Origin: an uncultured Burkholderiales bacterium
Lineage (GTDB): Bacteria > Pseudomonadota > Gammaproteobacteria > Burkholderiales > Burkholderiaceae
DNA: 64,000 nt
Direction: 5' to 3'
Assembly: GCA_946480465.1 (NCBI GenBank)
Contig: CAMLJY010000027.1
Span: 1-64,000 of the forward strand
In this document: positions 1 through 7,536 of the stretch, piece by piece
Layout: the number at the start of each line of letters is the position of its first letter
How positions within the stretch are numbered: the first letter of the stretch is position 1
Program-made: the position numbers and the translations under genes
The notes under the pieces: model-generated
Database searches by the model: none
Seen by the model: only the letters and a program-made list of their open reading frames with translations
Told to the model about the DNA's origin: nothing

Positions 1-67
1 GCAGCAGCTCGCTGAAAAGCGGCCAGGCGATCGCGGTCAGGTGCAGCTTGGGGCGGGCGGTGTCCAT
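1..67 (-). CDS. N-terminus of a probable MATE-family efflux protein (partial)
   Basis: Only the first 22 codons lie in the window. The reverse strand reads from an ATG at position 67: MDTARPKLHLTAIAWPLF and onward. A short polar head followed by a hydrophobic helix containing a W-P pair is typical of the first membrane segment of MATE (multidrug and toxin extrusion) transporters, which export cationic compounds in exchange for Na+ or H+. The rest of the gene runs off the left edge. With so few residues another inner-membrane protein is possible. Confidence 0.4.
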   Translation of the reverse strand, partial: MDTARPKLHLTAIAWPLFSELL

Positions 68-239
68 GGGGCGCGCATGCTAGCCGCTTGTGAAAGCGCT
101 TGCAGCCACCCCGCGCTGGACGGGAATGAAACCCGGCGGAAACCGCGCGGCGCAGTTCCGCCGCGGCGCCCAGGGTCTTGTGCGTTCGCGGCAAGATCCG
201 GCCCCTGGCCCCGCCCGGGGCTTCTTCGAAAGCCTGACC

Positions 240-659
240 ATGAAATACCTGCACACGATGGTGCGCGTCACCGACCTCGAGGCCTCGCTGCGCTTCTACC
301 GCGATGCGCTGGGGCTGGAGGTGCTGTCGCACAAGGAGGTGCCCGCCGGCCGCTACACGCTGGTGTTCCTGTCCGCGCCCGGCAACCGCGAGGCGCAGGT
401 CGAGCTGACCTTCAACTGGGACCCGGAGGCCTACACCGGCGGCCGCAACTTCGGCCACATCGCCTACGCGGTCGACGACATCTACGCCACCTGCCGCCGA
501 TTGCAGGAGCACGGGGTGACGATCAGCCGCCCGCCGCGCGACGGCCGCATGGCCTTCGTGCGTTCCCCCGACAACATCTCGATCGAGCTGCTGCAGGCCG
601 GCGATCCGCTGCCGCCGGCCGAGCCCTGGACCTCGATGCCGAACGTCGGCAGCTGGTAG
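240..659 (+). CDS. gloA: Lactoylglutathione lyase (glyoxalase I)
   Basis: 139 residues, one VOC (glyoxalase/bleomycin resistance) fold made of two beta-alpha-beta-beta-beta repeats. It isomerises the hemithioacetal of methylglyoxal and glutathione to S-lactoylglutathione in the cytoplasm. The metal ligands expected from E. coli GloA are all in register: His5, Glu55, His73 and Glu115. The motifs LHTMVRV, VELTFNW and FGHIAYAV match closely. An in-frame ATG exists 50 codons upstream, but the ATG at 240 gives exactly the conserved family N-terminus. It stands alone on the plus strand, convergent with the flavin reductase gene 7 bases away. Confidence 0.9.
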   Translation: MKYLHTMVRVTDLEASLRFYRDALGLEVLSHKEVPAGRYTLVFLSAPGNREAQVELTFNWDPEAYTGGRNFGHIAYAVDDIYATCRRLQEHGVTISRPPRDGRMAFVRSPDNISIELLQAGDPLPPAEPWTSMPNVGSW

Positions 660-666
660 GCGCGGG

Positions 667-1257
667 TCAGCGCACTTCGAAGGCCGGGCCGGTCTCGAAG
701 AATGCGCCGCCGGCGATGTAGTGCAGGCTGGGCGGCGCATCGGCATGCCAGTGGCCCTGGCTGAAGGCCCGCGGGTCGGCCCACGCGGCCAGCACCTCGC
801 CGATGAAGAGGTCGTAGGCCTGCTGGTTGTGCGGCTCGGGGATCACGCGGCAGGCCAGCCAGGCCAGGCATCCTTCCAGTGCGGTGGACAGCAGCGCGGC
901 CGACGCCGGCGGCGGCGCATCGCCATCGCACAGCAGCGCCGGGTCCAGCGTGGGCAGCGCGCCATCGGCGAACTTGTCGCCGTCGCGCCCCGACCGGCGC
1001 CCCACCGCCAGCACCTGTGCCGCCTGCGCGCGCGCCGGCACCTGCAGCATGAATTCGCCGGAGGCCTCGACCAAGCCCCGCGTGAAGGTGGTGCGGTCGA
1101 TCACCACGCAGACCTTGGCCGGCGTGAAGTCCAGCGCCATGTTCCAGGCCGCGGACATGATGTTGCGGCGCCCGCCGTGCGCGGCGCTGACCATCACCGT
1201 CGGCCCGTGGTTGATCAGGCGGTAGGCCTTGGGCAGCTCGACGCGTTCGGGCCGCAT
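667..1257 (-). CDS. Flavin reductase-like, FMN-binding split-barrel protein
   Basis: 196 residues of the flavin reductase-like (PF01613) type. The N-terminal stretch with NIMSAAW and LDFTPAKVCVVIDR fits the conserved region that positions FMN in this family. Members bind FMN and reduce it with NAD(P)H, often to feed a partner monooxygenase. The substrate is not deducible here. The start ATG at 1257 lies 2 bases after the stop of the aldo/keto reductase gene, so the two are almost certainly one transcript, a pairing that suggests linked redox chemistry. Longer in-frame starts would overlap the upstream gene heavily and are rejected. Confidence 0.8.
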   Translation of the reverse strand: MRPERVELPKAYRLINHGPTVMVSAAHGGRRNIMSAAWNMALDFTPAKVCVVIDRTTFTRGLVEASGEFMLQVPARAQAAQVLAVGRRSGRDGDKFADGALPTLDPALLCDGDAPPPASAALLSTALEGCLAWLACRVIPEPHNQQAYDLFIGEVLAAWADPRAFSQGHWHADAPPSLHYIAGGAFFETGPAFEVR

Positions 1258-1259
1258 CG

Positions 1260-2282
1260 TCAGGCGCTCCGCGGCTGGCGGCCCGTCACCGGGTACAGCG
1301 GGTCGACGTAGCCGTGCGTCGACGCATGGCCGGCCGGCACCAGGCCGCTGACGAAGGCCTCGTCCTGCGCATTCAGCACCAGCGTGCGCGCCGCCAGGTA
1401 GTCCTGCCATTGCGCCAGCGTGCGCGGCCCGCCGATGACGCCGCCGACCAGGCGGTTGTGCAGCACCCAGGCGATCGCCAGCTGGCCGGGCGGGATGCCG
1501 CGCTGCGCCGCGTAGTCGGCGAAGCGCTGCGACAGCGCCAGCGACTCGGGACGGAACTCGGTCTGCATCAGCCGCTTGTCGGCCCGCGCGGCCCGCGTGC
1601 CATCGGCCGGCGTTTCGTCGGGCCGGTACTTGCCGGTCAGCACGCCGCGCGCCAGCGGGCTGTAGGCGACCACGCCCAGGCCGTAGTGGGCGCAGGCGGG
1701 CAGCAGTTCGGTCTCGATGCCGCGGCTCATCGCGTTGTAGGGCGGCTGGCAGGCGATCGGCGGCGGCAGGCCCATCGCGCGCGCCAGCTCGGCGATGCGG
1801 GCGATGCGCCAGGCGCGGAAGTTGGAGACGCCCCAGTGCAGGATCTTGCCGTCGTCCAGCAGGCGCCCGAGGCCGGCCAGGGTTTCCTCCATCGGCGTCG
1901 TCTCGTCGTCGCGGTGCAGGTAGTACAGGTCGATCCAGTCGGTGCCCAGGCGCTTGAGGCTCGCTTCGCAGGCCAGCTTCAGCCAGCGGGCCGAGGTGCC
2001 GCGGTCGTTCGGCTCGGCGCTCATCGGGTTGGCGAGCTTGGTGGCCAGCACCCAGCGCTGGCGGTCGCTGGCGATCAGGCGGCCGACGATGCGCTCCGAT
2101 TCGCCGTTAGCGTAGATGTCGGCGGTGTCGATCGCATTCACGCCGGCCTCGCGCGTGGCGTCGACGATGCGCGCGGCTTCGGCGGCGTCGGTCTGGTCAC
2201 CGAACATCATGGTGCCGAGCCACAGCGGCGAGGTCTTCAGGCCGCTGCGGCCGAGGTTGGCGTGGACGGGTGCGGTGCTCAT
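1260..2282 (-). CDS. Aldo/keto reductase
   Basis: 340 residues, a full-length NADPH-dependent aldo/keto reductase of the TIM-barrel superfamily, closest in style to the YeaE/Tas/voltage-channel beta-subunit-like branch. The catalytic tetrad is visible: Asp52, Tyr57 (in IDTADIYANG), Lys82 and His123. The motif GVSNFRAWRI and the late ARGVLTGKY are family hallmarks. It reduces carbonyl substrates in the cytoplasm; the natural substrate cannot be read from sequence. It is followed after 2 bases by the flavin reductase gene, with the XRE-cupin regulator just upstream on the same strand. Confidence 0.88.
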   Translation of the reverse strand: MSTAPVHANLGRSGLKTSPLWLGTMMFGDQTDAAEAARIVDATREAGVNAIDTADIYANGESERIVGRLIASDRQRWVLATKLANPMSAEPNDRGTSARWLKLACEASLKRLGTDWIDLYYLHRDDETTPMEETLAGLGRLLDDGKILHWGVSNFRAWRIARIAELARAMGLPPPIACQPPYNAMSRGIETELLPACAHYGLGVVAYSPLARGVLTGKYRPDETPADGTRAARADKRLMQTEFRPESLALSQRFADYAAQRGIPPGQLAIAWVLHNRLVGGVIGGPRTLAQWQDYLAARTLVLNAQDEAFVSGLVPAGHASTHGYVDPLYPVTGRQPRSA

Positions 2283-2342
2283 GGTGTGCCTTTGGTCTGC
2301 GCCCTGCAGCCGCCGCAGGGGCGGCCGTGCGGGCCGATGCGC

Positions 2343-2381
2343 GGCATCGTAGTCGCCCCGGGCCCGGCCCCGGGCGATGCC
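2343..2381 (-). terminator. Hairpin downstream of the XRE-cupin gene
   Basis: GGCATCG at 2343-2349 pairs with CGATGCC at 2375-2381, enclosing a second, very GC-rich imperfect palindrome. It lies just after the stop of the XRE-cupin gene on the minus strand and before the aldo/keto reductase start. There is no clear U-tract, so termination is only a guess. Confidence 0.3.
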
Positions 2382-2394
2382 AGCCTTTCCGAAT

Positions 2395-2964
2395 TCAGGA
2401 GCCGGCCTTCGCCAGCACCACCACCGAGACGCCGCGCGCCGGCCGCAGCGCGTCGGCGTTCTGGTACGAATGCGGCAGGTTGCCGGGAAAGGCCAGCACC
2501 TCGCCGGTGGCGATCTCGTAGCGGTCGCCGGCCACCATCAGCACCACGCGGCCGTCCAGGCAGGTGAAGAACTCGCGCGTGCCCGGCAGGTGCGGCGTGC
2601 CGCCCATCACGGCGCCGGGCTCGAAGTCCATCAGCTCCATCATCTCGTCGGGCACCGGCTCGGGCACCAGGTCACGCACCTGCACGCCGCGGCCCTTGCT
2701 GCGTGAGGCCACTTCGTTCGCCGGCCAGTGCCGCACCATCGCGCGCGGGCCCGCCAGCAGCTCGTCGATCGGCACGCCCAGGGCCCCCGCCACCTTCACC
2801 AGCACCGCCAGCGAGGGGTTGCCCTCGCCCGACTCCAGGTTGGCGATGGTCGAGCGCGGCACCGCCGCCGCGCGCGCCAGCTCCTGCTGCGTCAGCGAGC
2901 GCGCGTGGCGCAGGCTGGCCAGGTTGCGCGCGAGGTGCGAGGCGATGCGGTCGGCCGTGTTCAT
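2395..2964 (-). CDS. XRE-family regulator with C-terminal cupin domain
   Basis: 189 residues. An HTH_3/XRE DNA-binding domain covers about residues 12-66 (LTQQELARAAAVPRSTIANLE, the classic two-helix pattern). A small cupin barrel follows at about 110-185, with the signature region around FFTCLDGRVVLMVAGDRYEI and the PGNLPHSY box. Proteins of this layout are transcription factors whose cupin senses a small ligand; many regulate amine, sulfur or aldehyde metabolism. The ATG at 2964 is chosen because the frame upstream of it is not conserved-looking. It may control the aldo/keto reductase-flavin reductase pair downstream or the divergent SDR fusion gene upstream. Confidence 0.88.
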   Translation of the reverse strand: MNTADRIASHLARNLASLRHARSLTQQELARAAAVPRSTIANLESGEGNPSLAVLVKVAGALGVPIDELLAGPRAMVRHWPANEVASRSKGRGVQVRDLVPEPVPDEMMELMDFEPGAVMGGTPHLPGTREFFTCLDGRVVLMVAGDRYEIATGEVLAFPGNLPHSYQNADALRPARGVSVVVLAKAGS

Positions 2965-3092
2965 CCGCGCGATTGTTGCGTCCCGCCGGCGCTGTCCAAC
3001 ACATCGAACATCCGCCGCTTTGGCGGACATCCGGCTCGCCGCGGCGGCGCGGCCTGCCTACCGTAGCGGCCATGCACCACGGAGACCGCACG

Positions 3093-4259
3093 ATGACCAC
3101 GCCCGACACCCCTGCCTTCGATCTCGCCCACCCCTTCGCCGGCCTGCGCGTCGCGCTGACCGGCGGCACCTCGGGCCTCGGCCTGGCGCTGCTGCGCGCG
3201 CTGCGCGAACGCGGCGCGCAGGTCGCCTTCATCGCCCGCGATGCCGAGCGCGTGGCCCGCGTGGCCGCGGCCCATCCCGGCAGCCGCGGCATCGCCGGCG
3301 ACGTGTCCGACAAGCAGCAGACGCACGGCCTGGCGCTGCAGCTGGCCAGCGCCTTCGGCGGCATCGACCTGTTGATCCACAACGCTGCCGCGCTGGGGCC
3401 GGTCGCCACGCCGCTGGCCGACACCGAGTGCGAGGACTTCGGCGAGGTCGTCGACACCAACCTGCTGGGGCCCTTCCGGCTGACGCGCGCGCTGCTGGGC
3501 TCGCTGTCCGCCGCCGCGCGCGACGGGCGGCCGGCGCGTGTCCTTTTCATCGGCAGCGAATGCGCGACCGAGGCCTACCCGCGCTGGGGCGCCTACAGCG
3601 CCAGCAAGGCCGCCGCGCGCATGCTGGCGCGCATCTGGGACCAGGAGCTGGAGGCCGCCGGGATCCGCGTGCTCGAGCACGATCCCGGCAACATGGACAC
3701 GCCGATGCACGCCCGCGCGCTGCCCGACACCGACCCGGCGACGCTGAAGCGCCCGAGCCGGTCGGCCGAGGAGATCCTGGCGCTGCTGGCCGCGTCGATG
3801 CGGGGCCAGGACCCGGCCGCGCCCGCTGCCGAGGTGCACGATGGCGCGCCGGCGCTCGACGGCGTCGACCACCTGCATGTCTTCGTGCAGGACCGCGCCG
3901 CGGCCGAGCGCTGGTACGCCGACGCTCTGGGGCTGCGCCGCGTCGACGCGCTGGCGCACTGGGCGGCCGACGGCGGCCCGCTGACCCTGGCCGATGCCGC
4001 CGACCGCGTGCACCTGGCGCTGTTCGAGCGCCCGCCGCAGCCCAACCGCGCCACGATCGCGCTGGGCACCGGGGCGGCCGCCTTCCTGGCCTGGCGCGCG
4101 CACCTGGGGCGCCGGCTCGGCGCGGTGCCGAAGGCGGTGGACCACGGCCTGTCCTGGTCCATCTACTTCAGCGACCCTGACGGCAATCCCTACGAAATCA
4201 CCTGTTATCAGCACGACAAGGTGGCCGCGGCGCTGCGTGCCGAAGGAGCGGCACGATGA
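3093..4259 (+). CDS. Short-chain dehydrogenase fused to a VOC (glyoxalase-like) domain
   Basis: 388 residues in one uninterrupted frame. Residues 15-240 are a Rossmann-fold SDR: cofactor loop TGGTSGLG at 23-30, HNAAA at 96-100, catalytic Ser155, Tyr168 and Lys172 (YSASK). Residues 257-372 are a VOC domain (DGVDHLHVFVQDR start, DPDGNPYEI end). The two are usually separate genes, so this is a fusion. The ATG at 3093 is preferred over 3072 because GGAGA lies 7 bases before it. The stop overlaps the next start as ATGA, with GAAGGAG in front, so translation of the QueA-like gene is probably coupled. Substrate unknown. Confidence 0.85.
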   Translation: MTTPDTPAFDLAHPFAGLRVALTGGTSGLGLALLRALRERGAQVAFIARDAERVARVAAAHPGSRGIAGDVSDKQQTHGLALQLASAFGGIDLLIHNAAALGPVATPLADTECEDFGEVVDTNLLGPFRLTRALLGSLSAAARDGRPARVLFIGSECATEAYPRWGAYSASKAAARMLARIWDQELEAAGIRVLEHDPGNMDTPMHARALPDTDPATLKRPSRSAEEILALLAASMRGQDPAAPAAEVHDGAPALDGVDHLHVFVQDRAAAERWYADALGLRRVDALAHWAADGGPLTLADAADRVHLALFERPPQPNRATIALGTGAAAFLAWRAHLGRRLGAVPKAVDHGLSWSIYFSDPDGNPYEITCYQHDKVAAALRAEGAAR

Positions 4260-5344
4260 ATCCCGCTTCCACCCCGGTGCAGCGCCCGGCCGACGCTCGG
4301 CTGCTGGTGATCGGCGCCGACGGCGTGCTGCGCCACCACCCGCGCACCGCCCTGCCCGGCTTGCTGCGCGCCGGCGACCTGCTGGTCGCGAACGACGCCG
4401 CCACCCTGCCCGCCAGCCTGCACGGCGTGCACCAGCGCAGCGGCGCCCCCATCGAGGTGCGGCTGGCCGGCCGGCCGACGCTGGCGGTGGACGCGGTGCG
4501 CGACTTCAGCGCCGTGGTCTTCGGCGCCGGCGACCACCGCACCCGCACCGAGGACCGGCCGCCGCCGCCCGCGCTGCGTCCGGACGACCTGCTGCGGCTG
4601 GGCCCGCTGCGGGCCCGCGTGCGCTGGGCGCTGGGCCACCCGCGCCTGGTGGCGCTGAGCTTCGAGGGCACGCCCGACGCCATCTGGGCCGGCCTGGCGC
4701 GCCACGGCAAGCCGGTGCAGTACGCGCACCTGCCGCAAGCGCTGGCGCTGTGGGACAGCTGGACCCGCATCGCCGCCTTGCCGGTGGCCTTCGAGCCGCC
4801 GTCCGCCGGCTTCCTGCTCGACTGGGCGATGCTGGACCTGCTGCGTGCGCGCGGCATCGGCTTCGCGACCCTGACGCATGCCGCCGGCCTGTCGTCCACC
4901 GGCGACCCGGCGCTGGACGCCCGCCTGCCGCTGGCCGAGCCGTACCACCTCGGCGCGGCGCTGGTGCAGGCCGTCGCGCGCACCCGCGCCGGCGGCGGCC
5001 GCATCGTCGCCCTGGGCACGACGGTCGCGCGGGCGCTCGAGCATGCCGCGGCGCTGGGGCCCTTGCGCGCTGGCGAGGGGCTGGCCGACAACCGGCTGGG
5101 GCCGGGCAGTGCGCTGCGCGTGGTCGATGCCCTCGTCAGCGGCACGCACGAACCCGGCAGCAGCCACCATGCCTTGCTGCATGCCTTCGCGCCCGCGGCG
5201 ACGCTGGTCCGCATGGACGATGCGCTGGAGCGCGGCGGCTACCGCGGGCACGAGTTCGGCGATTCGGTGCTGCTGTGGCGCGCGGCGGCTGGGGCGGCCG
5301 GCGCGCTGCGCGCCGCCCCTGCGGGGCAAGCTGCTTTCGCATAA
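4256..5344 (+). CDS. QueA-like S-adenosylmethionine:tRNA ribosyltransferase-isomerase homologue
   Basis: 362 residues resembling QueA, which transfers the ribosyl part of SAM to preQ1-modified tRNA in queuosine synthesis. Family-like stretches include the N-terminal LLRAGDLLVANDAATLPASL, then VQYAHLP, and a C-terminal GTHEPGSSHHALLHAF. It diverges from canonical QueA and sits away from tgt, beside an SDR-VOC gene, so it is probably the divergent QueA-like paralogue rather than the housekeeping enzyme. The start overlaps the preceding stop (ATGA) and is preceded by GAAGGAG. The Ala/Gly-rich tail after about residue 345 is low in information. Confidence 0.75.
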   Translation: MNPASTPVQRPADARLLVIGADGVLRHHPRTALPGLLRAGDLLVANDAATLPASLHGVHQRSGAPIEVRLAGRPTLAVDAVRDFSAVVFGAGDHRTRTEDRPPPPALRPDDLLRLGPLRARVRWALGHPRLVALSFEGTPDAIWAGLARHGKPVQYAHLPQALALWDSWTRIAALPVAFEPPSAGFLLDWAMLDLLRARGIGFATLTHAAGLSSTGDPALDARLPLAEPYHLGAALVQAVARTRAGGGRIVALGTTVARALEHAAALGPLRAGEGLADNRLGPGSALRVVDALVSGTHEPGSSHHALLHAFAPAATLVRMDDALERGGYRGHEFGDSVLLWRAAAGAAGALRAAPAGQAAFA

Positions 5345-5538
5345 CACGGTGCCGCCGCGTGTGCGCGGTGCGGCGATTGGGAATTTGCCGCTCGTCGCGG
5401 GCGACGTGGTTCGCAAACCCCGGCGCGGCGTCTTCTCGCTGGGGGTGATGCGTGCGCGGCGCACGGCCCGGCGTTATATTGGTTCTCGCTGTACGTGGCC
5501 GCAAGGCACGAGATTCGCCATCCCCGCGGGAGAGAACC

Positions 5539-5625
5539 ATGAGCGCACGGCAGTCCCTCTTGTCCTGTCACGGCGGGCGCGCCCGGCGGCGCGCGAGAGG
5601 AGGCGGAACGCCGGCGCGGGCCTGA
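5539..5625 (+). other. Possible 28-codon leader ORF upstream of the PAS kinase
   Basis: An ATG at 5539 is preceded by GGGAGAGA and opens a 28-codon frame, rich in Arg and Gly, that stops at 5623-5625, two bases before the ATG chosen for the sensor kinase. The kinase ATG has no close Shine-Dalgarno of its own, so re-initiation after this ORF would supply one. A TATATT at 5475-5480 could be a -10 box, without a good -35. Nothing else is recognised in the 5345-5627 gap. Confidence 0.3.
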
Positions 5626-5627
5626 GC

Positions 5628-7115
5628 ATGACGATGGCCGAGGCCCATCGCGCGCCGCCTGCGGGTGACGCCCCAGGCCCCCCTGCCGAGCTGCTGGCCC
5701 GGGCCTTCCACGCGGCGCCGAACGGCTTCGTGCTGGTCGGGCTCGATGGCCTGATCGTCGCCGCCAATACCGCGCTGGAGAAGATGTTCGGCTATGCGCC
5801 GAACACGCTGGCCGGCCAGCCGCTGGACAACCTGCTGCCGGCGGCGCTGCGTGACAGCCACCGCGGCCAGCGCGAGCAGTACTTCAAGACCCCCGAGCCC
5901 CGCGCGATGGGCGCTGGCCGCGTACTTTACGCACGAAGGGCCGATGGGCATGAGTTCCCGGTCGAGATCGGGCTCAACCCGCTGCAGACGGCGCAGGGCC
6001 CGCTGGTGCTGGCCTCGGTGGTCGACATCAGCGAGCGGCTGGCGCTCGAGTGGGCTTTCCGCGGCCTCTTCGACGCCTCGCCCTACGGGCTGGTGATCGT
6101 CGACGACACCGGGCGCATCGCGATGGTCAACCGCGTGCTGGCCGAGTCGCTCGGCTACACCGCCAACGCGCTGATCGGACAGCCGCTGGCCGTGCTGCTG
6201 CCCGAGCGCTACCGCCCGCAGCACGAGGCGCTGATGGCCGGCTACCGCCAGACCGGCGAGGCCCGCATGATGGGCCGCGGGCGCGACCTCACCGCCTTGC
6301 ATGCGGACGGCACCGAGCTGCCGGTCGAGATCGGCCTGTCGCGCGTGCGCTGGCAGCGCCAGACGATGACGCTGGCCGCCGTCAGCGACATCAGCGTGCG
6401 CAAGAAGCTCGAACTCGACCTGCACCAGGCCAACGCCAACCTGCAGGAGTTCACCTACGTGGCCTCGCACGACCTGCGGTCGCCGCTGCGCGGCATCGCC
6501 GACCTGGTGGAATGGATCGCCGCCGACCTGCCCGATCCGCCGGCTTCCGTGCGGCGCAACCTCGACCGCGTCAGCCAGCGCATCGGCCGCATGGAGCGGC
6601 TGATCGACGACCTGCTGAGCTACGCGCGCGCCGGGCGTGCCGCGACCGAGTTCACGCTGATCGACGTCGAAGCGATGCTGCGCGGCATCCTGGAAATCCA
6701 GCCTCCGCCGAGCGGATTCACGGTCGAGCTGGACCTGGACGTGGCGCCCTTCCAGGCCACGCGCACGCCACTGGAAACGGCGCTGCGCAACCTGATCGGC
6801 AACGCGGTGAAGCACCACGACCGGCCAAGCGGCCGCGTCACCGTGCGCGCGCGCCATGACGACAGCTACTGCGAGTTCAGCGTCATCGACGACGGCCCCG
6901 GCGTGCCCGAGGCCGCGAAGGACCGCATCTTCAAGCTCTTCCAGACGCTCACCGCCACCGAGCGCGGCGGCTCCGGCATCGGCCTGGCGCTGACCAAGCG
7001 GCTGATCGAGGTGCACGGCGGCCGCATCGAGGTGGTCTCGCCGGTCGTGGATGGCCGCGGCGCGATGTTCCGCTTCCGCTGGCCGCGTTTTCCCCGGAGG
7101 ATCAGCGATGAATGA
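5628..7115 (+). CDS. PAS-PAS sensor histidine kinase
   Basis: 495 residues, no membrane segment, so cytoplasmic. PAS 1 spans about 22-140 and PAS 2 about 143-260, each ending in VVDIS/AVSDIS linkers. The phosphoacceptor helix has His281 in FTYVASHDLRSPLRG, the bacteriophytochrome-type DHp pattern. The ATPase domain shows the N box NLIGNAVKHH (388-397), G1 DDGPGV (421-426) and G2 GGSGIGLAL (447-455). No haem or flavin motif is evident, so the PAS signal is unknown. It overlaps the receiver gene by 8 bases and is almost certainly its phosphodonor. The ATG at 5634 is an alternative start. Confidence 0.85.
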   Translation: MTMAEAHRAPPAGDAPGPPAELLARAFHAAPNGFVLVGLDGLIVAANTALEKMFGYAPNTLAGQPLDNLLPAALRDSHRGQREQYFKTPEPRAMGAGRVLYARRADGHEFPVEIGLNPLQTAQGPLVLASVVDISERLALEWAFRGLFDASPYGLVIVDDTGRIAMVNRVLAESLGYTANALIGQPLAVLLPERYRPQHEALMAGYRQTGEARMMGRGRDLTALHADGTELPVEIGLSRVRWQRQTMTLAAVSDISVRKKLELDLHQANANLQEFTYVASHDLRSPLRGIADLVEWIAADLPDPPASVRRNLDRVSQRIGRMERLIDDLLSYARAGRAATEFTLIDVEAMLRGILEIQPPPSGFTVELDLDVAPFQATRTPLETALRNLIGNAVKHHDRPSGRVTVRARHDDSYCEFSVIDDGPGVPEAAKDRIFKLFQTLTATERGGSGIGLALTKRLIEVHGGRIEVVSPVVDGRGAMFRFRWPRFPRRISDE

Positions 7116-7536
7116 GCCGCTGCCGCCCACCATCCTGCTGGTCGAGGACGACGACGTGGCCGCCGAGTCCGTCGTCCGCGGCCTGCAGCGCGTGGGCGCA
7201 CCCTTTCCCGTCGTCTGGGCCGAGGACGGCGCCGTGGCGCTGGCCGCGCTGCGCGGCGAAGATCCGCAGCGCAAGGTGCCGCGGCCGCGCGTGATCCTGC
7301 TGGACCTGAACATGCCGCGCATGAACGGCTTCGAGTTCCTCCAGGCGCTGCGTGCCGACCGCGAGCTGACCGACGACATCGTGTTCGTGCTGACCACCTC
7401 CGATGCCGACACCGACCGCACGCGCGCCTACCACGAGCACGTGGCCGGTTACATGGTCAAGGCTTCCGTCGGGCCGCAGTTCTCGCGCCTGGCGCAGCTT
7501 CTGATCGACTACCAGGCGAGCGTGCGATGGCCTTGA
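7108..7536 (+). CDS. Stand-alone Rcp1-type response regulator receiver
   Basis: 142 residues, a single receiver (REC) domain with no output domain. The acidic pocket is EDDD at 13-16, the phosphoacceptor is Asp66 in LLDLNMPRMNG, and the Thr of VLTTSD and Lys of YMVKAS complete the switch residues. The insert between beta 2 and beta 3 (EDPQRKVPRPRVILLD) is typical of Rcp1-like partners of phytochrome-style kinases. The ATG at 7108 follows CGGAGG by 7 bases. The gene overlaps the kinase before it (8 bases) and the hybrid kinase after it (10 bases), pointing to a compact phosphorelay in which it may shuttle phosphate. Confidence 0.88.
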   Translation: MNEPLPPTILLVEDDDVAAESVVRGLQRVGAPFPVVWAEDGAVALAALRGEDPQRKVPRPRVILLDLNMPRMNGFEFLQALRADRELTDDIVFVLTTSDADTDRTRAYHEHVAGYMVKASVGPQFSRLAQLLIDYQASVRWP

